Assembly (NCBI GenBank): GCA_964396595.1 | Contig: CAYNFR010000016.1 | Location: 1-64,000, forward strand | From: CAYNFR01 sp964396595 | GTDB taxonomy: Bacteria; Bacteroidota; Bacteroidia; Chitinophagales; Saprospiraceae | DNA length: 64,000 bases | Direction: 5' to 3' | In this document: in pieces, positions 18,886-28,026 of the stretch | Numbering within the stretch: position 1 is the first letter of the stretch | Layout of the letters: each line of letters opens with the position of its first letter | Notes under the pieces: generated by a model | The model's database searches: none | What the model saw: the letters and a program-made list of their open reading frames with translations, nothing else | Told to the model about the DNA's origin: nothing | Program-made: the position numbers and the translations under genes

Positions 18886-21090
18886 ATGAAATCATTTTCT
18901 CTGATTATTACTGCCTTAATGCTCATGACACATTCGATCATCGCACAGAAAGAAATCACCCTAGAAGGAATCTGGAAGGATAACATTTATAGTATAAAAT
19001 CAGTACCGGGTTTTAATTTCTTAAAAGATGGGCGTCATTTTACGCGAATAGTGGATAATGTCATTAAAAAATATGACATCCTCACCGGTCAGCCTGTAGA
19101 AGACCTATTTAATGCGGATGTGATAAAGGGTCAGTTAGGATTCGAAGGTAGGCTCGAAGGATATACGTTTAGCAATGACGAGCGAAAAATACTGATTGAA
19201 TCTGAGCGGAAATCTATTTATCGCAGATCTTATGTAGCGAAGTACCACGTTTATGATTTAGATCAGGAAAAACTATATGCGCTCTATGAAGAGGGCCGTG
19301 TGATGAATGCCGGATTTTCTCCTGATGGAACCAAGGTAGCCTATGTGCTAGAAAACAATATCTACTATTTCGACTTAGATACAGGGATAACCCTTCCGGT
19401 GACCTCTGATGGAGAACGCAATGCGATCATAAATGGATTGTCGGACTGGGTTTATGAAGAGGAGTTTTCTATCGTAAAATGCTACTGGTGGTCGCCTCTT
19501 AGTGATCGAATCGCGTATTTGAAATTTGACGAAAGAGAGGTGCGTGAGTTCACCATGACTTATTATAATGACGATGCTTACCCCGATTATTATACGTTTA
19601 AATACCCAAAGGTCGGTGAGAAGAATGCTGTCGTAAGTGTCCATATGTTTAATCTTGGAGATGACCGTACGCTCAACATTAACTTAGGCGACATGAATGA
19701 GGTCTATCTCCCGCGTGCGATGTGGACCACTGACAATGAGGAACTGTGTGTGTTTAAGTTAAATCGCCATCAGAATCATCTTCAGTTATATGTAGTAGAT
19801 GCTAAAACTGGAAAATCACGTGTGATGCTGGAGGAAAAAAACAAATATTACATCGACATTACGGATCATATCACCTTCCTGAAGGACGGAAAACATTTCA
19901 TTTGGACGACCGAGAAATCCGGTCACAAACATATTTACAGATATAGCAAACTTGGCGAAGAGGTCAATGCTATTAGCTCAGGATCGTATGATATAACAGC
20001 GTTTTATGGGGTGGACGAGTTAAATGATAAGATTTATTATGAGGCTGCAGAAGAGTCACCGTTGAGAAGAGATCTTTACGAGATTCGTATTGATGGCTCC
20101 GGCAAAAGAAAAATATCGGAAGAGTCCGGCTGGAATACAGCCCAATGGAGCTCTACTTTCGATTATTTTACCCTTCAGCATAGCACTATTAACTCGGCGC
20201 CTACTTTCAGAGTAATGAAGCGCAATGGTGAATTAGTGCGAAATCTTGAAGACAATGCTAAAAATAAGACTGTCCAAGAGGAGTATGGTGTCAACAACAT
20301 TGCGTTTTTCGACTTTCTCACTTCAGAAGGTGTTAATCTCAATGGATATATTATCAAGCCGGCGGATTTCGATCCTAACAAAAAATACCCGCTTTTTCTC
20401 ACGCAGTATAGTGGTCCTGGCAGTCAACAAGTAACGGATAGCTGGAAAGGAGCGAATTATTGGTGGTTTCAGATGTTAGTACAGCATGGATTTATCGTGG
20501 CGTGTGTAGACCCTCGAGGTACAGGGGGGCGAGGCGAAGCGTTTAAAAAAATGACTTATCTGGAGCTAGGTAAGTATGAAGTCTTGGATCATATCGAGAC
20601 AGCAAAGTATTTCAGCAGACAGTCTTATATTGACCCGGATCGTATTGGTATTTATGGCTGGAGTTATGGCGGGTACATGTCTTCGCTATGTATATTAAAG
20701 GGCAATGATGTCTTTAAGGCGGCTATAGCAGTGGCACCTGTGACAAACTGGAAGTGGTATGACACTATTTACACCGAGCGATATATGCGCACGGATGAGG
20801 AAAACGAGTCAGGTTATCGCGAGAATAGCCCGGTCTACTTCGCTGATAGATTAAAAGGGAATTATCTGATTATCCACGGCGTTACGGATGACAATGTACA
20901 TATGCAGAACACCATGGAAATGTCCAATGCGCTTATTAATGCTAACAAGCAGTTTGACACATATTTATACCCCAATCGCAATCATGGAATCTATGGAGGC
21001 AATGCTCGATTACACTTGTACACAAAGATGAACCAATTTCTTTTCGACAAGTTGATGAATGACCAAAGACCTTTGACTGAATTAAAATAG
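18886..21090 (+). CDS. Dipeptidyl-peptidase IV-like S9 serine peptidase
   Basis: This exported (signal peptide to about residue 20, ending IIAQ) 734-residue prolyl-type dipeptidase has an N-terminal beta-propeller (about 95-450) and a C-terminal alpha/beta hydrolase domain. The nucleophile Ser593 lies in GWSYGGYM. The acid is Asp668 in TDDNVH and the base His700 in NRNHGIYG, matching DPP-IV order and spacing. It has the double-Glu motif (YEEEF, about 188-192) that binds the peptide N-terminus in true DPP-IV. A periplasmic role in peptide breakdown is expected. mnmG follows after 34 bp. Confidence 0.93.
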   Translation: MKSFSLIITALMLMTHSIIAQKEITLEGIWKDNIYSIKSVPGFNFLKDGRHFTRIVDNVIKKYDILTGQPVEDLFNADVIKGQLGFEGRLEGYTFSNDERKILIESERKSIYRRSYVAKYHVYDLDQEKLYALYEEGRVMNAGFSPDGTKVAYVLENNIYYFDLDTGITLPVTSDGERNAIINGLSDWVYEEEFSIVKCYWWSPLSDRIAYLKFDEREVREFTMTYYNDDAYPDYYTFKYPKVGEKNAVVSVHMFNLGDDRTLNINLGDMNEVYLPRAMWTTDNEELCVFKLNRHQNHLQLYVVDAKTGKSRVMLEEKNKYYIDITDHITFLKDGKHFIWTTEKSGHKHIYRYSKLGEEVNAISSGSYDITAFYGVDELNDKIYYEAAEESPLRRDLYEIRIDGSGKRKISEESGWNTAQWSSTFDYFTLQHSTINSAPTFRVMKRNGELVRNLEDNAKNKTVQEEYGVNNIAFFDFLTSEGVNLNGYIIKPADFDPNKKYPLFLTQYSGPGSQQVTDSWKGANYWWFQMLVQHGFIVACVDPRGTGGRGEAFKKMTYLELGKYEVLDHIETAKYFSRQSYIDPDRIGIYGWSYGGYMSSLCILKGNDVFKAAIAVAPVTNWKWYDTIYTERYMRTDEENESGYRENSPVYFADRLKGNYLIIHGVTDDNVHMQNTMEMSNALINANKQFDTYLYPNRNHGIYGGNARLHLYTKMNQFLFDKLMNDQRPLTELK

Positions 21091-21124
21091 AATAACAACT
21101 TTCACTTTGTAATAGACCAATAGT

Positions 21125-22990
21125 ATGTTTCCACATTATGATGTTATAGTCGTCGGAGCCGGACACGCTGGATGCGAAGCTGCTGTGGCTGCCGCCAATA
21201 TGGGCAGCAAAGTATTGCTGGTGACGATGAATATGAGTACCATCGCACAGATGTCCTGTAACCCCGCCATGGGTGGGGTGGCCAAGGGCCAAATTGTCAG
21301 AGAAATAGATGCCATGGGTGGGTATTCCGGAATTGTTACGGATCATACGATGGTACAATTCAGGATGCTTAACAAGTCCAAAGGGCCGGCTATGTGGAGT
21401 CCTCGTGCGCAAAGTGATCGCTTGTTATTTGCTACGAAATGGCGAGAGATGCTTGAAGCGCATAAAAATATTGACTTCTGGCAAGAGATGGTACGTGGCT
21501 TAATCGTGAAGGACGGTCGGTGTAGCGGGGTATTTACAGGTATGGGGCTCGAGATAAAATCGAAGGCAGTAGTATTAACTAATGGAACCTTCTTAAATGG
21601 AATAATTCATATCGGAGAAAAGCAACTGGGTGGTGGTAGAGCCGGGGAGAAAGCTGCTACAGGTATAACAGAACAATTAATAGATCTAGGATTTGAGGCA
21701 GGAAGAATGAAAACCGGCACACCTCCTCGGGTAGATGGCAGGACACTTAATTATGATCGGATGGAATTGCAGCCGGGCGATGATGCACCCTCTAAGTTTT
21801 CTTATCTCGACACACCCACATTGGAGAAGCAACTCCCTTGCCATATTACATACACTAATCCGGAAGTGCATGCGACGCTAGAGGAGGGCTTTGACAAATC
21901 ACCTATGTTCAATGGTAGAATACAGGGTCTGGGCCCGAGGTATTGCCCTTCTATAGAAGATAAGATAAATCGATTTTCTGATCGCGATCGTCACCAACTG
22001 TTTGTAGAGCCGGAAGGGTGGAATACCTGCGAAATTTATGTCAATGGATTCTCGTCATCCTTGCCGGAATACGTTCAATTCAAGGCTTTACGCAAGGTGT
22101 CGGGATTTGAAAATGCCAAGATGTTCAGACCGGGATATGCTATAGAATATGACTTTTTTCCTCCGACACAGTTAGACTTAAGTCTTGAGACAAGGCTAGT
22201 CAAAGGATTGTTTTTTGCAGGGCAGATAAACGGCACTACAGGGTATGAAGAAGCGGCTAGCCAAGGGCTGATGGCAGGAATAAATGCACATCTTTTGAGC
22301 CGTGACGCCGAGCCATTTATCCTGAAGCGGTCAGATGCTTATATAGGTGTTTTAATAGACGACCTTGTAAATAAGGGCACGGATGAGCCTTATCGCATGT
22401 TTACTTCACGTGCAGAGTATCGCATCCTTATCAGACAAGATAATGCTGATCTTCGCTTGACTGATAAGGCAAGTGCATTGGGTATGTCTGACATGGAGCA
22501 ACGTATGAATAAGCTCGAGGAGAAGAAAGATGCCATCGACCGGATAGACAAGTATCTCTCTAATCGATCAGTATCACCTGACGAGATAAATACCTGGCTA
22601 GAGGGGATGGGTTCATCACCCATAAAGCAAGGTGTAAAGCTACGATCTGTATTAACACGTCCCGGTGTAGATCTTCAAGGTTTATCAACTGTGTTATCCG
22701 ATTTAAACGAGTTTTTAAACAATTACGAGACTAGTTATATCGAAAGTGCAGAAGTAGGCATTAAGTATGAAGGTTATCTAGCCAAAGAGCAAGAGATGGT
22801 AGATAAGATGAATCGCTTAGAATCTGTTTTTTTACGTAGCGACTTTGATTACAGATCAATAGTATCCTTAAGTGCTGAGGCTCGCGAGAAATTATCAACT
22901 GTAAGGCCTCGTACGATAGGACAAGCGAGCCGTATCAGTGGGGTCTCGCCATCAGACATATCAGTACTACTCGTTCATGTAGGGAGGTAG
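21125..22990 (+). CDS. mnmG: tRNA uridine-5-carboxymethylaminomethyl modification enzyme
   Basis: MnmG, with MnmE, installs the cmnm5 group on the wobble uridine of several tRNAs, using FAD and folate. The 621 residues are the usual length. The FAD-binding GAGHAG motif is at residues 11-16, followed by the signatures SCNPAMGG and KTGTPPR, and GQINGTTGYEEAASQG. The C-terminal helical domain that contacts MnmE is intact. It lies 34 bp after the peptidase gene, convergent with the DUF1080 gene. mnmE is not in the window. Confidence 0.97.
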   Translation: MFPHYDVIVVGAGHAGCEAAVAAANMGSKVLLVTMNMSTIAQMSCNPAMGGVAKGQIVREIDAMGGYSGIVTDHTMVQFRMLNKSKGPAMWSPRAQSDRLLFATKWREMLEAHKNIDFWQEMVRGLIVKDGRCSGVFTGMGLEIKSKAVVLTNGTFLNGIIHIGEKQLGGGRAGEKAATGITEQLIDLGFEAGRMKTGTPPRVDGRTLNYDRMELQPGDDAPSKFSYLDTPTLEKQLPCHITYTNPEVHATLEEGFDKSPMFNGRIQGLGPRYCPSIEDKINRFSDRDRHQLFVEPEGWNTCEIYVNGFSSSLPEYVQFKALRKVSGFENAKMFRPGYAIEYDFFPPTQLDLSLETRLVKGLFFAGQINGTTGYEEAASQGLMAGINAHLLSRDAEPFILKRSDAYIGVLIDDLVNKGTDEPYRMFTSRAEYRILIRQDNADLRLTDKASALGMSDMEQRMNKLEEKKDAIDRIDKYLSNRSVSPDEINTWLEGMGSSPIKQGVKLRSVLTRPGVDLQGLSTVLSDLNEFLNNYETSYIESAEVGIKYEGYLAKEQEMVDKMNRLESVFLRSDFDYRSIVSLSAEAREKLSTVRPRTIGQASRISGVSPSDISVLLVHVGR

Positions 22991-23022
22991 AGGCTTCGTG
23001 TCGGATTGCCATTCATTAGGCA

Positions 23023-23847
23023 TTACAACTCTTTGATCCTTATATTTCGAAAATCAACAGGTTGCCCCTCACTTTGTAAGGCAATATATCCTGATCGTAG
23101 TGGCTTGCCCGGCTGATAAATATAAGGGTCGCAACCTCGCACCATTCCGCCACCTATCTGAGTCTGACTGTATTGCAGAACGGTGTCTCCATTGATTTTG
23201 TGGATAATCAATGAATCACCATAAACGATTAATTCTGCATTGACCCATTGGTCGCCATAATACGTTTCAGAACTTGAATTGATGCAATGACGAGGATCGA
23301 TTTTTCCTTCATACACTACATCTGTGCCCGGAGAGCACATATTACCGGTGGGTCGCGATTTACCGGGTTCTATTCCTGCCAGAAGCTGTATCTCCACCGA
23401 GATCGGCCAATCTTGCTCTTTAAGAATCGATTGTGGAGATTGAGAATGAAACATCACGCCACTATTTAAGAGAGTATAAGAAGGTGCTCCTTTATGCAGT
23501 TCTCCCACAAATCGATAATCGAATGATAAATGAAAATGCGAAAAAGGTTTCTCGTAAAAAAGATGCGCAAATCGGTTATTAAATGCGCCTATATACTGAT
23601 CATATCTTACCTGAATAGTATTGTCTTCTACCCTAAATGTCTGTCCATAATTTACACCCACATCATAATGATGCATTTTGATGATCCATCCGTCGAGATT
23701 TCGCCCATTAAAAAGAGATGTCCATCCATCTTGTGGTGTCAGAGTTAATGCATTTGTAGAATTAACCGCTGGGCTCTTGCAACTTATGAGTAGGATAAAG
23801 ATGGCTGCACTGAATCTTGATAATATCATAAGATGCTGGATACTCAC
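23023..23847 (-). CDS. DUF1080 (3-keto-disaccharide hydrolase-like) lipoprotein
   Basis: This 274-residue lipoprotein has a lipobox around residue 23 (ILLISCKSP). It then has a single DUF1080 domain with the typical WTSLFNGRNLDGWIIK opening and the closing GYIALQSEGQPVDFRNIRI, which is diagnostic. The fold is a concanavalin-like beta sandwich. Some family members cleave 3-keto-glycosides, but many are binding proteins; I cannot tell which here. It starts 5 bp after the small secreted gene ends, so they form a two-gene operon. Confidence 0.88.
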   Translation of the reverse strand: MSIQHLMILSRFSAAIFILLISCKSPAVNSTNALTLTPQDGWTSLFNGRNLDGWIIKMHHYDVGVNYGQTFRVEDNTIQVRYDQYIGAFNNRFAHLFYEKPFSHFHLSFDYRFVGELHKGAPSYTLLNSGVMFHSQSPQSILKEQDWPISVEIQLLAGIEPGKSRPTGNMCSPGTDVVYEGKIDPRHCINSSSETYYGDQWVNAELIVYGDSLIIHKINGDTVLQYSQTQIGGGMVRGCDPYIYQPGKPLRSGYIALQSEGQPVDFRNIRIKEL

Positions 23848-23852
23848 AGAGC

Positions 23853-24200
23853 CTATTTTACCTTTGCGGCCTTGATTGGTATCTCAATACCCTCGACATA
23901 GATATTGCCTACGAAGGCATCATTTTCAAATTTTCCTTTGATCAATGAAGAGTAACCACTTACTTCCGTGCGAAAACTTAGTTGATCATCTTTTAATTCG
24001 ATTTCCTTCATTTCAAAATCCATGTTGTAAGCCTTTATGGTGCCATGATATTCTCCTGAACTATTTTTACTCAAGTTTATTTCTCCTGAAATTTCTCCAT
24101 TGGGTGTGTTTACGGAATAAGTGTACTTGCCGGTATGATCATTTAGCGAAGTCACAGAAGAATAGCTTAAAAGAAAGCTAAGAAAGCATAGTATTTTCAT
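23853..24200 (-). CDS. Small secreted beta-rich protein
   Basis: A 115-residue protein with a cleavable signal peptide (about 1-18, ending VTSLN) and an even beta-strand pattern suggesting a small lipocalin-like or beta-sandwich fold. I do not recognise a named family, although short proteins of this type (GKYTYSVNTPNGEISG...) are common beside secreted Bacteroidota enzymes. It precedes the DUF1080 gene by 5 bp on the same strand, so a shared extracytoplasmic process is likely. Confidence 0.65.
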   Translation of the reverse strand: MKILCFLSFLLSYSSVTSLNDHTGKYTYSVNTPNGEISGEINLSKNSSGEYHGTIKAYNMDFEMKEIELKDDQLSFRTEVSGYSSLIKGKFENDAFVGNIYVEGIEIPIKAAKVK

Positions 24201-24554
24201 CTTCTAAGGATTTTAATTTAGGATAAATGTATAGAAAGTTCTGTTAATCTGAGAAATAATTATCCGCTATCATAGGATTCTAGCGGGGCGTAAAACTATT
24301 AATTGGTATTAATAGTAACTCGGTGAAGTCAATGTGTCTTGACAACTTCCAACGATTTTTTGTTTCGGGACGCATAGTTTTTCTTAGCTGTATTAGTAGC
24401 GTAAAACCGCAGAGACAAGAAGAGGATATAAATTGCTTGGCTAAACACCCGAAGTTATGTAGGACATTAAATCAAAATAATTACTTTTGACGATCAATGT
24501 GATGATCGATATAAATAAGATCTGATTCGCGATTCTGAATTGTTAATTTTTGAT
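24201..24554. other. Divergent intergenic region before the SulP gene
   Basis: About 350 bp, no gene. It contains a candidate -7 element (24482-24489) and, immediately downstream, an operator-like inverted repeat CGATCA (24491-24496) / TGATCG (24503-24508) with a 6-bp spacer. No RNA gene is recognisable. Confidence 0.4.
24482..24489 (+). promoter_or_regulatory. Candidate -7 element TACTTTTG for sulP
   Basis: A full match to TAnnTTTG about 65 bp before the chosen ATG at 24555. Transcription would start within or next to the inverted repeat 24491-24508, which could therefore be an operator. No clear -33 box is present. Confidence 0.35.
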
Positions 24555-26162
24555 ATGAGTTCAAAGTCCCTTTTTAGCCATCTAAATAAAGATATCCCTG
24601 CCAGTGTAGTGGTCTTTTTTGTCGCGTTACCTTTGTGTCTGGGTATTGCTCTGGCAAGTGGAGCGCCGCTTTTTTCCGGGGTAATTGCCGGAATAATAGG
24701 TGGTGTCTTGGTCGGGACATTGAGTGGTTCGACTATAGGCGTTAGCGGACCGGCGGCGGGATTGGCGGCGATTGTTTTGTCAGCGATAAGTCAACTGGGA
24801 GGTTATGAAAACTTATTAGTGGCAGTTGTATTAGCTGGTGTAATACAAATATTATTTGGAATAGCGAAGTTGGGTATCATAGGTTACTATTTCCCTAGTT
24901 CTGTTATAAAGGGTATGTTGACGGGTATCGGGATTATTATCATTATAAAACAGATTCCACATTTTTTCGGCTATGATGCTAGCCCGGAAGGGGTGTTAAG
25001 TTTTAACAATCCGAGTGGTTCGAATACGATTGATGAATTGATGTCCTTACACCATAATATCATCAAGGGTTCAGCATTAATCGGGATTATTTCGCTGATT
25101 ATTCTGGTGGTGTGGGATAAAGTTTTAGTTCAGAAGGCTAAATTATTTCAAGTGATACAGGGCCCACTAGTTGTGGTATTGTTAGGAATATTGTTTTATG
25201 GCTTAACACGCCATCACTCTAGTTTGTCGATCGGGGAAACACATCTTGTGAGCGTACCAGTTACGGCGGGATTGAGGGACTTTCTGGGTGTGTTTACTTT
25301 TCCCAATTTTAGCATAATATTCACACCGGCTGTATGGGTGGTCGCTTTTACTTTGGCCCTAGTCGCTAGTCTAGAAACTTTGTTAAGTGTAGAGGCGACT
25401 GATAAGCTTGATCCCGATAAGAATGTCACACCCACCAATAGGGAACTTTTCGCACAAGGCGCAGGGAATATTGTCTCAGGTCTAATCGGAGGCTTGCCCA
25501 TTACGCAAGTTATTGTGCGCAGCTCAGCTAACATTCAGTCGGGCGGTAAGACTAAATTGTCAACAATAATTCATGGCTTTTTACTTCTTATATCGGTTAT
25601 TACTATTCCTAGATTGTTGAACATGATACCCTTGTCTGTGCTAGCAGCGATTCTTTTAATTGTGGGTTATAAACTGGCTAAACCAGCCTTATTTTATCAA
25701 ATGTGGAAGTATGGATGGAAGCAGTTTTTGCCTTTTATCGTTACAGTATTAGCTATTATTTTTACAGATCTGCTTATGGGTATAGGCCTAGGATTAACAG
25801 TAGGTATAATCATTGTTTTATTAAAGAGTTATCAGAATTCGCATTTTCTTAATCAACAGTCAGATCCAGAGAAGCCCAACCATTTCAAAATGATATTGGC
25901 CGAAGAGGCCACATTTTTAAACAAAGGAGCGATTCTCAAAGAACTGGATAGCATACCACAGGATTCTTATCTCGAGATAGATGTAAGACGTACCAGGTAT
26001 CTTGATCACGATATTATTGAGATTTTCGATGACTTTGCCTTTAAGGCAAGAAATAGAAATATTCATATCAAGTTGATATCCGAGAGAGGTATAGTGGATA
26101 ATCCGGACAACTATCTTGAGTTCTTCACCTTGAGACCTAAGATAGCGATATACCAAAATTAG
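24555..26162 (+). CDS. SulP family inorganic anion transporter with STAS domain
   Basis: This inner-membrane SLC26/SulP transporter has about 535 residues, with multiple hydrophobic helices from residue 12 to about 395 and a cytoplasmic STAS domain at about 430-530. I use the ATG at 24555 (MSSKSLFSHLNKDIPAS), since the five upstream codons from a TTG add nothing. The motif GLAAIVLSAI and repeated G-rich helices fit SulP. Bacterial members move sulfate, bicarbonate or dicarboxylates; the absence of an adjacent carbonic anhydrase or sulfate-assimilation genes leaves the substrate open. Confidence 0.9.
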   Translation: MSSKSLFSHLNKDIPASVVVFFVALPLCLGIALASGAPLFSGVIAGIIGGVLVGTLSGSTIGVSGPAAGLAAIVLSAISQLGGYENLLVAVVLAGVIQILFGIAKLGIIGYYFPSSVIKGMLTGIGIIIIIKQIPHFFGYDASPEGVLSFNNPSGSNTIDELMSLHHNIIKGSALIGIISLIILVVWDKVLVQKAKLFQVIQGPLVVVLLGILFYGLTRHHSSLSIGETHLVSVPVTAGLRDFLGVFTFPNFSIIFTPAVWVVAFTLALVASLETLLSVEATDKLDPDKNVTPTNRELFAQGAGNIVSGLIGGLPITQVIVRSSANIQSGGKTKLSTIIHGFLLLISVITIPRLLNMIPLSVLAAILLIVGYKLAKPALFYQMWKYGWKQFLPFIVTVLAIIFTDLLMGIGLGLTVGIIIVLLKSYQNSHFLNQQSDPEKPNHFKMILAEEATFLNKGAILKELDSIPQDSYLEIDVRRTRYLDHDIIEIFDDFAFKARNRNIHIKLISERGIVDNPDNYLEFFTLRPKIAIYQN

Positions 26163-26329
26163 TCTCCTTTGTGCTCATGGCAGTTCTTGCTCGGAGTTCC
26201 GCAGGGTATCCGTGTTGTGGGGATAGCATATTGTAATAGACGGAGAGCTCAGAATCGATGGGTCTAAATTCTTCCTTGGATAAGTAAGAATTTGTCTTCC
26301 TTTGTTATTTCGTGACAAAATTTAGCTAT

Positions 26330-27838
26330 ATGAGACATTACATTTTTATTGCCTTTCTACTATTTGCTAGGACGACTTTGCTACATGCACAAGAGTCCGT
26401 TACAATTAAGCCCATTCCTGATCCACAAGTCTTCTCAAGTGTTCAGACAGCACGTATTAGCGGTGTAACTCATAGCCTACAGACACGCACTGGGACAATG
26501 TTGCTACGTGATGAGAATAACGAACCCATAGCATTGCATGGCTATACAGCTTACTTTAAAGATATTAAGTCTAATGAGCGCCCCATCATCTTTACTTTTA
26601 ATGGCGGGCCTGGATCCTCCTCATACTGGCTACACATGGGTGTTATGGGCCCGAAGCGAATTGTTGTGAATGATCCTGCCTATACTCCTTCGGCACCGTA
26701 CCAACTAGTTAATAATGACTATTCAATATTGGATATCGCGGATGTGGTCATGATGGATCCCATCGGAACAGGATTAAGCATGCCTGTGGGCAAAGCAGAA
26801 GGAAAGGATTTCTGGGGGGTTGACCAGGATATTCGTGCCACTAGTCTGTTTATTATTCAGTTTCTTAAAGAGTACGATCGTTTTCAATCTCCTAAGTATC
26901 TGTGTGGTGAGAGCTACGGTACTTTTAGAAATGCCGGTGTGATGAATTATCTACTCAGGCAAGGTATCGCATTGAACGGCGTGGTGATGGTTTCTGCTGT
27001 ATTTGATCTTAACACGCTGACTTTTCCGGTAGGAAGTGACATCCCATATTTGTCCTTTTTCCCCACCTATGCAGCCACGGCTTGGTATCATGATCAACTG
27101 GCCAATAAACCAGCCGATTTTGAGGCTTTCATAGAAGAGGTCAGAGTATTTACAGAAAAAGAATACATGCCCGCGCTTTATAAAGGCAGTAGGCTTACCA
27201 ATGATGAAAAGGATATGATAGCAAAAAGATTAAGTCATTATTGCGGGGTAAGTGGAGATTTCTGGAAACGTGCCAATCTTCGTGTTAAAGCAGGGGAGTT
27301 TTTTAACGAACTTTTGAGAGAAAAGGGTCTTACAGTAGGACGACTAGATTCGCGATTTGTGGGAATAAATGATAATCTTCTTAATCAATATGCGACTACT
27401 GATCCTCAGAGCAATGCGATTTCTCCTGCTTACACAGCTGGATTTTTAGATTATCTATATAGCGATCTGGGGGTGAGTAAAGACTTGCACTATAAAACTT
27501 CTGCTTACAGCTCACCCGGGTTCAAATGGGACTGGTCGCATCAAGGTAATTTTGGCTGGGGAACACAGACAGCAATCAGCACTGCCATGGATATGGCTGA
27601 TGCCATGAACAAAGATCCGAATGTCAAGGTACTCATCATGAATGGTTACTATGATCTGGCAACACCGTTTTACGGTGTAGAGTACACCATCGATCATCTG
27701 GGCCTAACGCCAGAGATTCGGGACAATATTATCATGACTTATTACGAGGCGGGGCATATGATGTATACACACATGCCATCCTTGATCAAGTATAAAAAGG
27801 ATCTGGCAGATTTTATTCATGGTACGTCGCGGAGGTAG
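26330..27838 (+). CDS. S10 family serine carboxypeptidase-like protein
   Basis: An exported alpha/beta hydrolase of about 500 residues. The signal peptide MRHYIFIAFLLFA... starts at the ATG at 26330; an upstream GTG at 26312 would bury it. The oxyanion-hole motif NGGPGSSS is complete, Ser of GESYGTFR is the nucleophile (codon 26912-26914), Asp lies in NGYYDLATPF, and His in EAGHMMY. These are the carboxypeptidase Y-type residues. It probably trims peptides in the periplasm and could work with the DPP-IV-type enzyme upstream. It faces the leftward S74 gene. Confidence 0.9.
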   Translation: MRHYIFIAFLLFARTTLLHAQESVTIKPIPDPQVFSSVQTARISGVTHSLQTRTGTMLLRDENNEPIALHGYTAYFKDIKSNERPIIFTFNGGPGSSSYWLHMGVMGPKRIVVNDPAYTPSAPYQLVNNDYSILDIADVVMMDPIGTGLSMPVGKAEGKDFWGVDQDIRATSLFIIQFLKEYDRFQSPKYLCGESYGTFRNAGVMNYLLRQGIALNGVVMVSAVFDLNTLTFPVGSDIPYLSFFPTYAATAWYHDQLANKPADFEAFIEEVRVFTEKEYMPALYKGSRLTNDEKDMIAKRLSHYCGVSGDFWKRANLRVKAGEFFNELLREKGLTVGRLDSRFVGINDNLLNQYATTDPQSNAISPAYTAGFLDYLYSDLGVSKDLHYKTSAYSSPGFKWDWSHQGNFGWGTQTAISTAMDMADAMNKDPNVKVLIMNGYYDLATPFYGVEYTIDHLGLTPEIRDNIIMTYYEAGHMMYTHMPSLIKYKKDLADFIHGTSRR

Positions 27839-28026
27839 AAGCAACTTGTCACCATGCCTGTTAAATTAAAGTTCGACTCGTGGTCAAGCATATTAAATAG
27901 CAGTCTGTCGTAGATTATTTCGAATGATGTACCTATCCGCGTCATACAAGCGTTAGATTTTATCACAAAGCTTGTATCATTGGATAGATAAAGTATATTC
28001 ATTCTAAACCACCGCCATACACTCTT

